Assembly (NCBI GenBank): GCA_030686995.1
Contig: CM060697.1
Coordinates: 102,208,772-102,272,771, forward strand
Direction: 5' to 3'
Length of the DNA stretch: 64,000 bases
From: Artemisia argyi
Lineage: Eukaryota; Streptophyta; Magnoliopsida; Asterales; Asteraceae
In this document: one piece after another, positions 10,785 to 22,624 of the stretch
Position numbering within the stretch: position 1 is the stretch's first letter
Layout: every line of letters starts with the position of its first letter
Made by a program: the position numbers and the translations under genes
The notes under the pieces: model-generated
Seen by the model: only the letters and a program-made list of their open reading frames with translations
What the model was told of the DNA's origin: nothing
Database searches by the model: none

Positions 10785-11049
10785 TGTCCTAAATACATTA
10801 TAAGGTAGTATATATATGTTAGACATCAGCTGTTGCTGTTCAATCGTGGCAATATTCTATAATATTTTCTGAAGCTGGGAAAAGATGCTTTCAATTTTCT
10901 GGTGGAATGTTTCCACATACATATACCTTCAATAAAGGTATTTTTCATGGTTGTGCAGCCACTAGTTTTGTAACATCCTCTACATATGTTATGGTTACTA
11001 ATGCAAGGAACTTAAACAAGGGATATGCTTTATGAGTCAGGTTAAGAAG

Positions 11050-11446
11050 TGTTAGCATTAAAAATTATATTAGAAAGTAATGGTCATTCTCATATATTGT
11101 AACGTTGTAATGTGTCGTAGTTTTTGTTATTAGAAAAGTCAATGGGCTATGGACTTGGTAAGCTATTATGATGTTAGTTACATGTGTAAGCCTTTTAAAG
11201 GAATATAAATCCAAGCCCATGTACAAGCCCATAAAAAGCCTTAGGGCATCTCATGTTTCTACTATATAAACACCTCAAGTGAGTCATTTGAGGTGTGTGC
11301 TTGAGTGTGTTTTGCTTTAATAAAAGTTCTCATCTTTCTCTCTTGTCTCTCATAATCCAATGCCACATACATCCATCCAAGTCACCATCTCTTCTTTATC
11401 TTTGCTTCTATATTTGTGATAAAGTTGTGGTATCTAAGGTCCTACA
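11050..11446 (+). repeat. 5' LTR of the copia element
   Basis: 397 bp, TGTTAGCATTAAAA to GGTCCTACA. A TATA box (TATATAAA, 11263-11270) is followed at once by a 13-bp inverted repeat (11270-11282 and 11284-11296, one mismatch). An AATAAA-like signal (TTTAATAAAAG) lies near 11317. Confidence 0.9.
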
Positions 11447-11448
11447 AG

Positions 11449-11462
11449 TGGTATCAATCGCC
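11449..11462 (+). other. primer-binding site
   Basis: TGGTATCAATCGCC two bases after the LTR, as in the element at 1-1569. Confidence 0.8.
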
Positions 11463-12030
11463 AAACAATGATTTAGGATTGTTGGGAGTTTGTTTGTTTC
11501 GAGTTTTTTTTACCTTATTACACGTTTTTTATCCAAAAAGTTCATTACTTTTCTTGTTTTTCTTGGTCTTTAACACTTTTTTGATTACAAACTAGTGTTA
11601 TAAACCTTTTCTAATAAGAAAGTTTCAATCTTTTTGAAGTTTCAAAGCTTAAAAAATTTTCGACTTTATTTTTGTACTTGTTTTCTAGAACACAAAAAAA
11701 TTCCATAAAAATCATCAAGTTTGCAACTTTCTTTAAATTTTGGTGTTTTTATAACTAGAAGTACAAGAATCTTGGAATACAAACTTCATTTGGGGTGAGA
11801 TTTTAGCAAATTCAAAATTCTGGCAAACTTTCTAAAACACAATTGTACCATCTTTCTAGAACACAAAAGTTTCGAGAATACATTTGTACCAAGTTTCGAG
11901 ATTACACCTCGTTGATCCTTAAGTGCTACCGTTGCTTACTCGGTGTTTCCCATGCTTGTATAAGTGAGAAAACACTTCGACTCGTGGTATACTCTCTAAA
12001 TTGTATAATTTAGAAAGTTTTGGTGCTAAG

Positions 12031-12291
12031 TTTCTAGAACACTGAAAAAGTTTCGAGAACGCTGAAAAGTTTCGAGAACACTGAAAAGTTTCGAGAACAC
12101 TGACAAGTTTCGAGAACACTGAAAAATTTCGAGAACACTGAAAAGTTTCTAGAACACTGAAAAGTTTCTAAAACACTGAAAAGTTTCTAGAACACTTAAA
12201 AGTTTCTAAATCACTGAAAAGTTTCTAAAACACTGAAAAGTTTCTAGAACACTAAAAAGTTTCTAAAACACTGAAAAGTTTCTAAACACAC
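12031..12291 (+). repeat. 19-bp tandem repeat in the copia leader, about 14 copies
   Basis: The unit is TTTC(T/G)AGAACACTGAAAAG, beginning at 12031 and repeating with few changes to 12291, just before the gag ATG at 12347. Most copies contain TTCnnGAA. There are no spacers of variable sequence, so it is an ordinary tandem array. Confidence 0.9.
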
Positions 12292-12346
12292 CTCCTATTT
12301 CATTGGAACGATCCAAGAATCAACTTCATCCATCTACACTTCATCA

Positions 12347-14638
12347 ATGGTAACTCAGCAAGACATTCATGCAGCCGGTGCGGAAAACCGACCTCCAATG
12401 CTTGAAAAAGGTGGCTATCTTCCTTGGACAAGCCGCATGATTCGTTACATCAAAACAAAGCCTGATGGTAAACTAATGATCAAATCCATTGAAAATGGTC
12501 CATTTAAGCCAAGACAAATTCAAGTTGAAGGCAATCTGACTGACACACCTCCTACTCAACCATTCATGCGTGACCAAACTGAAGAAGATTACACAGATGC
12601 AGACAGGAAGCAGATCGTCGCTGATGATATGGAAATTCATTTAATCCAACTTGGATTACCATGCGAGATCTTTGCTGCGGTCGACAGTTGTCAAACTGCT
12701 CATGATATGTGGGAACGCGTTAGAAGGATATGTCATGGAACAGAGATTGGACAACAAGATGTTGAAAACAAACTTCTAACTGAATGGGAGAACTTTACAT
12801 CTACTAAAGGTGAATAGATTGAATCATACTACACAAGGTTTTGCACTTTAATGAATGAGTTAATCAGAAACAAGTTGACACCACGAACAATTGCAACAAA
12901 CATCAAATTCATCAATAACCTTTCAGAAGAATGGGGTCGTTATGTTACAATTGTCAACCAAACAAAGGATTTACATAAGGTGAATTATGATCAACTCTAT
13001 AATTTTCTGAAGCAAAACCAAGCTGAGGCTAATGAAGTAAGGAATGAAAGATTAGCAAAGAATCATGATCCTCTCGCATTAATTGCTAATACACCAACAC
13101 CGTTACCAGTGAACACACAACAACCATCATCATCTTCCACTCACAACTACATGCAACCATCATGCATTCAACAACCAACACCGGTCTACCAACAACACTT
13201 CTACCCACAGCAACAACAACATGTTATTCCACAACAGCAATACCCACAATTCCAAGAACCAGAATTCACTGACAATGATGAAGCTACTACAGCCTCGACC
13301 CAAGCGTTTGCTTTTCTGACAAAGGCATTCCAAGGACGTTATTCTACACCAACAAACAACAACCAAATGATTTCATCGAACACTCGCAACAAGCAGATTG
13401 CTCAGCCGAGTTTCAATATGGGCAACGGAGGCCAAATGGTTGGAGTTTATAGGAATCAACAGGGATATGCTACTGGATTTCATATGGGTGATCAGAATAT
13501 AGGTCAGTATGCAGGGAATCAGTATGGTCAGTATGCAGGGAATTAGATGGGCCAGTTTGTTGGCAATCAGAGGGGTCAGAATGTTGGTAATCAGGCAATG
13601 GGTAATCAGAATATGAATGTTGCAGCTCCAGTTGTTAGGAATAATGGAAATATGAATCAGGGTAATCCGATAAAGTGTTTCAACTGTCAGGGTGTAGGTC
13701 ATATGACAAGGAACTGTCCTACTAATCCGAACAAAAGAGACACGGCGTATTTGCAGAAAGCATTGCTGTTGGCACAAAAGAATGAGGCAGGGTTTCAGTT
13801 GAACGCAGAGGAGAATGATTTTATGGCTCTTATGGATGACATGGAAGACATAGAGGATATCAATGCAAACTGCATATTCATGGCGAATCTTCAGGAAGCT
13901 AAGTATGACACGGATTCTGACACACTTCCTGTTTATGACACCAATGCACCATCTGAGGTATCAAATTTCAACACATGTCACAATAATGATATATTTGATA
14001 TGTCTCATCATGAGGAACAGCATTCTGAGAAGCTAGCACCCAATTATGATAAATATCTGGACACGCCAAGTAGTAGCAATACTCCTTTAGCAACTCCATA
14101 TGTGAATCATGATGGAGGCTTCGTTTCACAGCATGCTGAGAATGATGAGGAAACATGTGCTTTGTTTGAATCATTATTGAATAATTGTCATATTGAAATT
14201 GAAAATGTGAAAAGGGTCAATCGCGATGTTAAGGCCGCGAATGTTAAATTGACCGCTGAGCTTGAGAGTTACAAGGAAAACGTTAAAGCTTTTAAGTTGC
14301 ATAACAAAAGATTGTCTGAATTAGAAACTGGTTATCAAAATTCCGTTTCAAGGGAAAAACAATTGCAACTCAAGTTTGATACACTTGATGTTAATTCTTT
14401 CAAGAAGATAAAATCTTTAAACGCGGAAATTTCAAATTTACAAAACCAACTTTCTAAACAAAAAACAGCTTATACCAATCTTGAAAAAGAAAGGGATGAG
14501 TTGAAAAAGAACTTTGCAAAGAAAGAAGACAAACTTTTGGAAGAAATCGTAGAGTCAGAACACATGATTGCACATTTAGAAGAATTAGTGGTTAAGTCGG
14601 GTCAGTCAAGTCAAACAATGAAAATGATTTCAAATTAA
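12347..14638 (+). pseudogene. copia gag with zinc knuckle, two in-frame stops
   Basis: One reading frame runs from the ATG at 12347 to TAA at 14636-14638, broken by TAG at 12815-12817 and TAG at 13544-13546. The first part is the copia capsid-type domain (motif WERVRRICHGTEIG near 12710-12750), followed by a glutamine- and asparagine-rich stretch, a CX2CX4HX4C zinc knuckle (CFNCQGVGHMTRNC, about 13678-13720) for RNA binding, and a long coiled coil rich in K, E and L (about 14180-14600). The TAA at 14636 is itself probably a mutation, because family-like sequence continues in the same frame beyond it. Confidence 0.88.
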
Positions 14639-16552
14639 ACTAATCCGATTTACCATACGAAACATAAAATGGCTCTTGGTAACACAACTCCTTGTAATCT
14701 CAAGAAAGCTCAGCAAGAACAAAATGTTTTGTATAATGGTAATGTGATTTACACCAAACATGATCCTCCCGTCGTTCGGGATTCTGTGCAAACGATGGAA
14801 CTTGTCGAAGAGAGCATAAATAAAATGAAACAAAAGGATTTGAAACCCATTGATTACAACAAATTGAACAAACTTTCGGGAATTACTTTTGTTCCACAAA
14901 CAGAACCATCTGTGTTTTCCATAAAATGACCATTCGCGAAACTCTTTTCTAAAAAGAAAGTTGTTTCCAAATCTCTTTCAAAAATGGAACAAATGTCTTC
15001 TAACAACACTTTTAATACAAGTGAGGCTAGAGACATTCTTGATGACGTTAAAAAGATAATTAAAGTACTTCAAAATATTGTTAAATCTAAAACTACTATC
15101 AGTATTAAGGACTGGCATTCTAGTTTTCATATCGAACAGAAAAAGGTGTTTGAAAACGAAATTACTATCACACTGAATAACATCAGTGCGAGGGTAATCC
15201 ATTTTGAAAAAGCTTTCTTAAAAGAAACGGCCGACTTTGTCAAGGACCACAAATCCCTGGTAAACGAAGCTAATGAAACTCGTGAAAACATGAATGTTTT
15301 GGAAAGCTTAAATGATTCTCTCTTCGAAGCTGTTCTGTCTAATGATATAATGTCCATCATCATACAAACATATTCAGTTCAAGATGATGAAAGACTGAGA
15401 GCTGAGACCTCCGAAATTGTTTTCAAATATGAAAATGCTCTTATAAAGCTTGAAAAATAAAATGTGTCATGTTTTAAACAACTTGATCGAGAAAAGGAAG
15501 AATGCAAGTATGACAAATTGTCGTATGAGCGTACCTTCAAGAATATGAAAGAGCAAAATGATCTTTTGAGGGCTCAACTTGAAAGTCAAAAAGGGAAGGG
15601 TGTGGAAACTAAGTTTGCAAAACCATTGACTTCGGAGAAACCACATATTTCAAACACGGTTCAAAAACAAAAAATGTCAATTTCACGGTTTGCTCCAAAA
15701 GTCGATGAGAAAAAGGATTTGACAAAACCAGTCACTCCAACACCCTTGCCCAAGTACAGTGAAAATGAAAAGATTGTTGATAAAGGAAAAACAGTTGTCG
15801 AAACACCAAAAGTGATAGCACCTGGCCTTTTTAGGATTAGTCCCACTAGTGCATCTACCTCAACATCTAGGATAAATGACAAGCGCAAAAAGGATAATTC
15901 TAAAGAGTCTAGTGATGCTAGAAAGGACAACAATATAAATCCTAACGCGTGTGCCTTATCTTCTACAGGATTAGAAAGCACCTCTAGGAGCAGCAGACTA
16001 AAGCCTAAGAGCAATACAAGGAACAATAGTCTCGCCTGCCTCTACGAGTAGTTGCACGAATAAAGTTGAAAAAGTAGAAGAACACTCTAGGAATTTATCG
16101 CTTTGTAATAAGAAACATGATTCATCTGAATGTAATGTCGAGAGTACTTGTTCTAATGCATGTAGTGACTCTGTTTGTATAATATGCAAGAAATGTTTAA
16201 TTAATGATGTTCATGATGAATGTGTTTCTAAGAATGTGAATGTTACGCCTGAACAGAAGTATATTCCAAAAGGAACTAGTGCTAGATCTAGATCTATAGA
16301 AAGATTAGTTGCATGCTTTTGGTCTACCACTAGTAGTCGAATGCCTAGGAACTATCTTAAGTAATGTGTATGGAAACCAACGGGTAGAGAATTCATTCTC
16401 CAGGATGGACAATTGAAAGTTGTTCAAATAGAACAAGTAGATACATTCTATGAGTGTGATATGGATTTTACTCCTAACCCAATGGAACCAAATTCAAAAC
16501 GGTTTCCAAATACAAACTCTTCTGTTCTTCACAGGTTATCAAAATATGTCTT
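14639..16552 (+). pseudogene. copia polyprotein spacer, coiled-coil and low-complexity
   Basis: The gag frame continues through further stops (TGA 14927-14929, TAA 15458-15460) to about 16034, then shifts by one base and later shifts back before the protease. Predicted protein is charged and helical (14984-15460), then rich in S, T, K and P. A long spacer of this kind between the zinc knuckle and protease is seen in some plant copia elements. I do not recognise an enzymatic domain in it. Confidence 0.65.
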
Positions 16553-17723
16553 TGGATCGTCGACTCGGGTTGCTCCAAGCACATGACCGGGAATTTAATG
16601 TTGCTGATCAATTTCGTCTAGAAATTCATAGGAACTGTATGCTTTGGAAATGATCATGTAGCAGCTATTCAGGGTTATGGAGATCTTTGGTTTGGGAATT
16701 TTTTAATCTCTCGAGTTTACTACGTCGAAGGGTTGGGACACAACTTGTTTTCAGTTGGGCAGTTTTGTGATGCAGATTTTGAAGTGGCATTCAGGAGAAA
16801 CACGGTTTTTATTAGTAATTTGGTTGGTGATGATCTCTTAACTGGTAATCGTGGTACAAACTTGTATGCTATCGACATCAACCAAATGGCTTCTACATCA
16901 CCAATTTGTCTTATGACAAGGGTAACCGAAACTAAGTCCTGGCTGTGGCATAGAAGATTATCCCATCTCAATTTCGACACCATCAACAAGTTAGCCAAAG
17001 ACAACATCGTCACCGGACTTCCTAAGTTCAAATACACCAAGGAACACTTATGTCCATCATGCGAACAAGGAAAAAGCAAAAGAGCATCATATAGACCTAA
17101 ACCCGTACCTAGTTCGGAAGCACGGTTACATATGTTGCACATGGACTTATGTGGCCCAATGAGAGTTGAAAGTATCAATGGAAAGAAGTATATTCTTGTT
17201 ATTGTTGATGATTATTCAAGATATACTTGGGTAAAGTTTTTGAGATCAAAAGACGAAGCACCAGGCATCATCATTACCTTTTCTGAAGCGAATTCAAGTG
17301 TTACTTCAAGCTCCAGTAAGGATTGTAAGAACAGATAATGGCACAGAATTCACAAATCAGGAGTTACGAACTTACCTCGAAGATGTTGGTATTACACATC
17401 AAACATCAGTTGTTAGAACTCCACAGCAGAATGGTGTAGTTGAAAGAAGAAATAGAACTCTTGTGGAAGCTGCTCGCACAATGCTGATTTATTCTAATGC
17501 ACCACTATTCTTATGGGCTGATGCTGTAGCCACTGCTTGTTTTACTCAAAACCGATCCCTAATCCATCCAAGATTCAATAAAACACCATATGAGCTTGTG
17601 AACAATCGAAAACCGGATATCTCTTATCTTCACGTATTTGGCGCTTTGTGCTATCCGACGAACGACAAAGAAGATCTAGGAAAGTTAAAAGCTAAGGGTG
17701 ATATTGGAATCTTCATTGGATAA
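16553..17723 (+). pseudogene. copia protease and integrase, frameshifted
   Basis: The aspartic protease active site reads WIVDSGCSKHMTG from 16553, with D-S-G present; a TAG follows about 66 bases later and the frame is disturbed before GHNLFSVGQF at 16736. Integrase has the zinc-binding HHCC set (HRRLSH near 16945, CPSC near 17050) and all three catalytic acids: D in HMDLCG (about 17140), D in TDNGTEF (17333) and E in VVERRNR (about 17440). A frameshift lies between about 17285 and 17330, and TAA at 17721-17723 replaces an expected tyrosine codon at the FIG-Y junction. Confidence 0.88.
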
Positions 17724-20051
17724 TCAGAAAACTCGAGGGCATTCAGGGTGTATAATAGAAGAACAAAAAGGATTATGGAAACGATGAATGTGAAGTTTGA
17801 CGAGATTTCACAAATGGCTTCTGAGAGACTCGCTCTAGAACCCGCGCTTAATCCGATGGCTTCTAATCAAAACGGATTAGGACCCGCACCAAACCAGCAG
17901 ACTTCTGGACACATCGGTTCAGGACTCGTGCCTCAAGGAGCTCATTCAACAAACACGGACAAACCTTCAGAACAAGAACTGGAAAATTTCTTCGAGTTAA
18001 TGTTTGATGAATACTATGGTGGAACTTCGACAAATGCATCTCAACAACATTCCGCTGCACTCGCTCAAAACCATCAACCACCACCACCATCACAAGATGC
18101 ATATACTACAATCGAAGCCGAAGCACCAACTACCTCAACATCATCTACATCCACTCCAGCAACTCCAGTTATTGAAATTGTTCTACCAAGAGTTTATGAG
18201 CAAAACCAAAACACAAATTTTCAAGAAGAACCAACAAATAATTCAAACGATGTTGCGTTAGAAGAAGAAGAAATATTTGAAAACCCATTTGCAACAGACT
18301 CTGCTGAATCTTCTTCAAGGTTACAAGAACCATCTAACACACATTCGTTAAACCCAAGGAACCCTTCTACGTTTCAATGGACAAAAGACCATCCAATAGA
18401 ACATGTTATTGGTGAACCTTCAAAGCCAGTTCAGACAAGGAGACAACTTGCCACCGATCTCGAATTGTGCATTTACATTTGCTCAATCAGCCTCAAAGAA
18501 CCAAAAAACATTCGGGAAGCAATGGCAGAAAACCCTTGGATAGAAGCAATGCAGGACGAAATTCTTCAATACCAGTTACATGATAGTTGGGAACTTGTTG
18601 AACAACCACTTGATATACGTGTTCTTGATCTCAAGTGGTTGTGGAAGAACAAACTGGATGAGGAAATGACTGTTATTCGCAACAAAGCTCGTCTCGTGGC
18701 TAAAGGTTATCCACAAGAAGAAGGGATAGATTTCGAAGAATCATTCGCGCCTGTAGCTATACTTGAAGCAGTCCGGATTTTCTTAGCCTATGCAGCTCAC
18801 AAAAACATCACAGTCTATCAGATGGACATTAAGACAGCTTTCTTGAATGGAACTCTGAAAGAAGATGTGTATGTGAGTCAGCCAGAAGGATTCGTTGACA
18901 AATATCATCCAGACTACGTCTACAAGCTTAAGAAAGCCATTTATGGTTTAAAATAAGCTCCAAGAGGGTGGTATGACGAACTATCAACTTTCTTGCTCAA
19001 AAACAATTTCACCAAAGGAACGGTTGATGACACCTTGTTTATCAAAAAATTCAAAGATGATATTTTGATCGTTCAAATTTACGTGGACGACATAATTTTT
19101 GGATCAACCAATCCTAACCATTCAAAACATTTTGAAAATCTCATGAAAAGCAAATTTGAAATATCCATGATGGGGGAACTAAAATTCTTTCTTGGTTTAC
19201 AAATACATCAATCCCCTCATGGTATTTTTATCAATCAAGCTAAATATACTATAGAGATTTTGAAAAAACATGGAATGGAAAACTGTGATTCTGTTGGTAC
19301 ACCAATGGTCACTTCACCAAAAATAGGTGCTGATTTGTTTAGGAAACCCATCGATCCGAAGAAATATCGGAGCATGATCGGTTCTCTTATGTACATAACT
19401 GCTAGTCGACCCGATATTCAATTTGCTGTTTGTTTATTAGCACGGTTTCAGGCAAAGCCTACCGAACTTTACCTCAAAGAGGTTAAACGGATCTTTTGAT
19501 ACCTACGAAGCACCATTAACATGGGATTTTGGTATCCGAAGGATTCGGGGTTTAATCTAACAGCATTTTCAGATGCAGACCATGCTGGTGATCAAGTTAC
19601 AGCAAAGAGTACATCAGGTGGAGCACAATTTTTGGGTGAAAAGCTAGTAAGCTGGTCGTCAAAGAAACAGGATTGTACTGCACTATCAACCGCCAAAGCA
19701 GAGTATGTGTCTCTATCTGCGTCTTCTGCCCAAGTTCTTTGGATGCGGACACAGCTCACAGATTATGGCTTTACTTTTGACAGAATACCTATGTATTGTG
19801 ACTCAAAAAGTGCCATAGCCATCTCGTGCAATCCCGTACAACACTCAAAGACTAAGCATATCAAAGTCCGCTACCATTTCATCAAAGAACATGTGGAAGA
19901 GGGTACTGTTGAATTATTTTTCGTTAAGACTGATTACCAACTCGCCGATCTAAAAGCCCTTCCAAAAGAACGGTTTGACTATTTATTTCGACGAATTGGC
20001 ATGCGAAGCCTAACTCCTGAGGAGCTAGAACGTCTTCTCGAATCTTCTTGA
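17724..20051 (+). pseudogene. copia reverse transcriptase and RNase H, two nonsense codons
   Basis: A single frame with two stops. Variable linker, then the RT start at KTRRQ-like VQTRRQL (about 18430), [11 protein letters not shown] (about 18818-18850), YGLK followed by TAA (18954-18956, where Q is expected), the catalytic YVDD at about 19080, then TGA at 19497-19499 within the expected RYLR (CGA to TGA). RNase H follows from about 19560 (SDADHAG, STAKAEY, YCDSKSA). Near its end QLADLKALPKERF lacks two residues usually present after QLAD. The frame ends at TAA 20049-20051? The last codon is TGA at 20049-20051 after LLESS. Confidence 0.88.
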
Positions 20052-20870
20052 AAAATGATTTCAAAATCGCTTCGCTGTAAATATTTTTGAAAAAAAAAAA
20101 CAAAATACAAAATTTGAAAAACCAACAAAAACAAAATACAAAATTAGAAAATTTTCAAAAAAAATACAAAAACAATATAAAATCAAAAATCCTAAAATAT
20201 TCTTCTTACGACATGTCTCTCGTATAAATCAATATTCTGTACGTGTCTAGAAATTCCTTTCAACAATGATACAGACATGTATAGATGCTTGAACGGGAGT
20301 TCTTTATATGTTTTTCTAAAACATGTCATTTCTCAAAAAGTTTCTTCACAATGGCTTTCGTATACTTCAGTACGAAACCCGGACCATAATGATGACTTCT
20401 GATTATTTTCAAATCAAGGACACGTATGTTCAATTATGAAATCTTATTTCAAAAAGTTCGAGTCTAAACAAAAGAAAAAGATTTCAAGCATAAACTCGTT
20501 TTCAAACAAAATTCTTGAGCACTTTTTCAAGATTGTTCAAAAGATTTCTCAAAATCTCTCAAATTGAGTACTCAAGATAACTCCCTCAAAACCCTTAATT
20601 GATTTTAAATGTGCTATCATTAAAGGGGAGTACAAACACAAAATGTTCCGAAATCATGCAAAAACAAATCTGTCTTTCTCTCCAAAAGCTTTTTCTTAAT
20701 CAGTTGATATAAAAAATATCACGATATGCTATTTTTGAGGGGGAGAAGACATGATTAAAATGTGATCAAAGATGTTTAAAGTTTGTGACTGAATCTCAGA
20801 AGAGCTTGACTCAGTAAGTACCAATGAATTGACGAAGCTTAAAATGTCAGTAATCGAAAAGACTTATCCT

Positions 20871-21038
20871 GGACGGCTAATAATTTCAAGCTAGTCCAAC
20901 TAGTGATGTAAGCGTGTCTCGAATAGGACTTGTCTAAGTAGAATGTACCGTATCGAGAGACTTTCTTTGGACTTGAACAGGACGGGTAATAACTTCAAGC
21001 TAGTCTAACTAGTGATGTAAGCGTGTCTCGAATCGATC
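20871..21038 (+). repeat. 109-bp-spaced direct repeat
   Basis: A stretch of about 58 bases containing TTCAAGCTAGTC and GATGTAAGCGTGTCTCGAAT occurs at 20871-20929 and again at 20980-21038, shifted by 109 bp with a few differences. Confidence 0.8.
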
Positions 21039-21247
21039 ATGTTCACTGAAAGTGGATCAATTCAAAAAAGTGCTTACTCCTCCCACATGTGCAAATCTCT
21101 TAAATATCCATGAGCACATGTAAAGGGGGAGTCCTTCAAAAGAAATGCAAAACTCTCAAGTGTCAACAATGTCTTTTATTATCATAAACACTTTGAGAGA
21201 TTTTCACAAAAAGGTTTTATGGCATGTGATCGTTGTACCTAGGATAA

Positions 21248-21745
21248 TCATGGAGTAATAATGTGATTATGGTTAGGTTTATGTCCAATGATCCACCAGA
21301 GCCGGAGGGATCTACCCAAGGACAATTCCAATAGATTAGAATTAGAAGTCCTTAGGTATGATTGAAAAAAGGAGAAAATGAGAAAGGAGAAAGAAGGGGT
21401 TGAAGAATTAAAAAGAAAAGTTATGAAAAAGGGTGAAAAGAAATAGCCCTCCATATGTTCAAACTTAGGGCAGACACCGGGTTGAATTCGTATGCTATTG
21501 GTTGTTGCTAAGGTGACACCGGTATTGAAGACAAAGACGTCATGGACCCAGTGACGCACTTCACTAAACCTTCTTAACCACTCAAGTTCTCTTAAAAGAG
21601 CTTGTTTCATTCTCACGGGGAACCGATGTAATCTATCGACCTGTCTCTTAGAGATGGTTGATATTGAAGTAGGAGACCTCTCCCTAATCTCCACATAGGA
21701 AACCAAACGTGCACTTATCGAGTCTAGAGCCACGAGATTCATCAA
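21248..21745 (-). CDS. unbroken antisense frame in the copia 3' region, function unknown
   Basis: 165 codons, ATG at 21745. The first 100 or so residues look protein-like: mixed charge, with blocks such as QVDRLHRFPVRMKQ and RELEWLRRFSEVRHWVHDVF. The last 60 are F-, S- and L-rich and could be chance read-through. I do not recognise a domain. It stands out because the sense polyprotein of this element carries at least eight stops and several frameshifts while this frame is open. Antisense frames upstream of the 3' LTR are known in some plant LTR elements (for example Grande and Retand), so a gene is plausible, but an accidental frame cannot be excluded. Confidence 0.35.
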   Translation of the reverse strand: MMNLVALDSISARLVSYVEIRERSPTSISTISKRQVDRLHRFPVRMKQALLRELEWLRRFSEVRHWVHDVFVFNTGVTLATTNSIRIQPGVCPKFEHMEGYFFSPFFITFLFNSSTPSFSFLIFSFFQSYLRTSNSNLLELSLGRSLRLWWIIGHKPNHNHIITP

Positions 21746-22203
21746 AAGATCTCATAGGAACACATGATATTTATACACTGGTTGTTCAACATTAAGGATG
21801 CCAGATGTAAACTTAAGAGTCCTACGCAGATCTTAGCAATCTGCCAGAACATTATGAGAGAATTCACACAAGTGATTCTCAATGATTGAATGGAAATTCC
21901 TGCCATGGTCAACATCAAGTAGCCCTGACAGCAGGTCACTTCGGTAATCTCTTGTAGGTTACGCTTAGTGTTTGCAGTGGTTCCAAAACGGTCTACAGTC
22001 GTGGAGTGATCCCCAGCGACTCACCCATTCGTTGACCTACTTAGTTGGTCTCGTAAGCTCTCTCGGGAGTATCCGAAATGGGAACGGCCTTGGTAAGGGT
22101 TAGAAGGAGTCTTCACACTATGCTGATGACAATCTCTAATTCCGAACCTGTAAGTACCGGTTGTTTATTGCTAACTGTTTAACTGCAGCTATACATCATC
22201 TCC

Positions 22204-22512
22204 ATGGCGACAGATTCCACATGCTCATACTTTCGTCACAAATTCAAAGAAAGCTCCCTCAAAGATCTAAGCAAAACAAAGTTCAAAGATAGATTCTACG
22301 CCAAAAAGAAAAATCTACAAAGTAAAGAGACTAAGGTCAAAGTGAAAGAAAGTGAACTGCTAATGTACGTATCACAAAGACTAAAGACGTATGAGCATGT
22401 TGGAATGGCGGACAACCACCACAGACACACAAGTGACAAAAGGCAGATTGCTCCACATCATAAAAGAACAAAGAACGATGAAAAGACAGTCATCAAAGAT
22501 CACAAAGCATGA
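22204..22512 (+). CDS. small basic frame near the copia 3' end, unknown
   Basis: 102 codons from ATG 22204, very rich in lysine (KAKKKNLQSKETKVKVKE-like stretch) and, towards the end, histidine and lysine. No recognised domain. It ends about 110 bases before the 3' LTR. Low-complexity composition makes it a weak gene candidate. Confidence 0.2.
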   Translation: MATDSTCSYFRHKFKESSLKDLSKTKFKDRFYAKKKNLQSKETKVKVKESELLMYVSQRLKTYEHVGMADNHHRHTSDKRQIAPHHKRTKNDEKTVIKDHKA

Positions 22513-22612
22513 AGGAACAAAGACTAATGACTATTCTACTACGACATACAATGTTCAACAACAACAAAGACAACGACCTAATCACGTGGAGCATCATTCG
22601 AATGACCACCCC

Positions 22613-22624
22613 TTAGGGGGAGAT
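22613..22624 (+). other. polypurine tract
   Basis: Purine-rich TTAGGGGGAGAT directly abuts the 3' LTR start (TGTTAG at 22625), the expected plus-strand primer for reverse transcription. Confidence 0.8.

Larger units (their letters stand above)
8560..11049. repeat. SAUR duplication unit 2, left part
   Basis: Closely matches unit 1 from 1570, except that 646 bp present in unit 1 (1737-2382) are absent here at 8728-8733, with AGCTTT at both deletion edges. It carries the SAUR A pseudogene, its promoter, a LINE-like tail near 9965-10030, a Helitron (10252-10784) and about 260 bp (10785-11049) shared with unit 3. The unit is split by the copia element and resumes at 23033. Confidence 0.75.
20052..22612 (+). 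other. long 3' non-coding region of the copia element
   Basis: About 2.6 kb separates RNase H from the purine tract. The first 150 bases are A-rich. It contains a direct repeat (20871-21038), a 165-codon antisense frame (21248-21745, minus) and a 102-codon sense frame (22204-22512). No env-like protein with signal peptide and membrane anchor is recognisable on the sense strand. Confidence 0.7.

Noticed and set aside
12031..12291. CRISPR-like repeat array
   Set aside because: Units are directly adjacent with no unique spacers, and the context is a plant retroelement leader.
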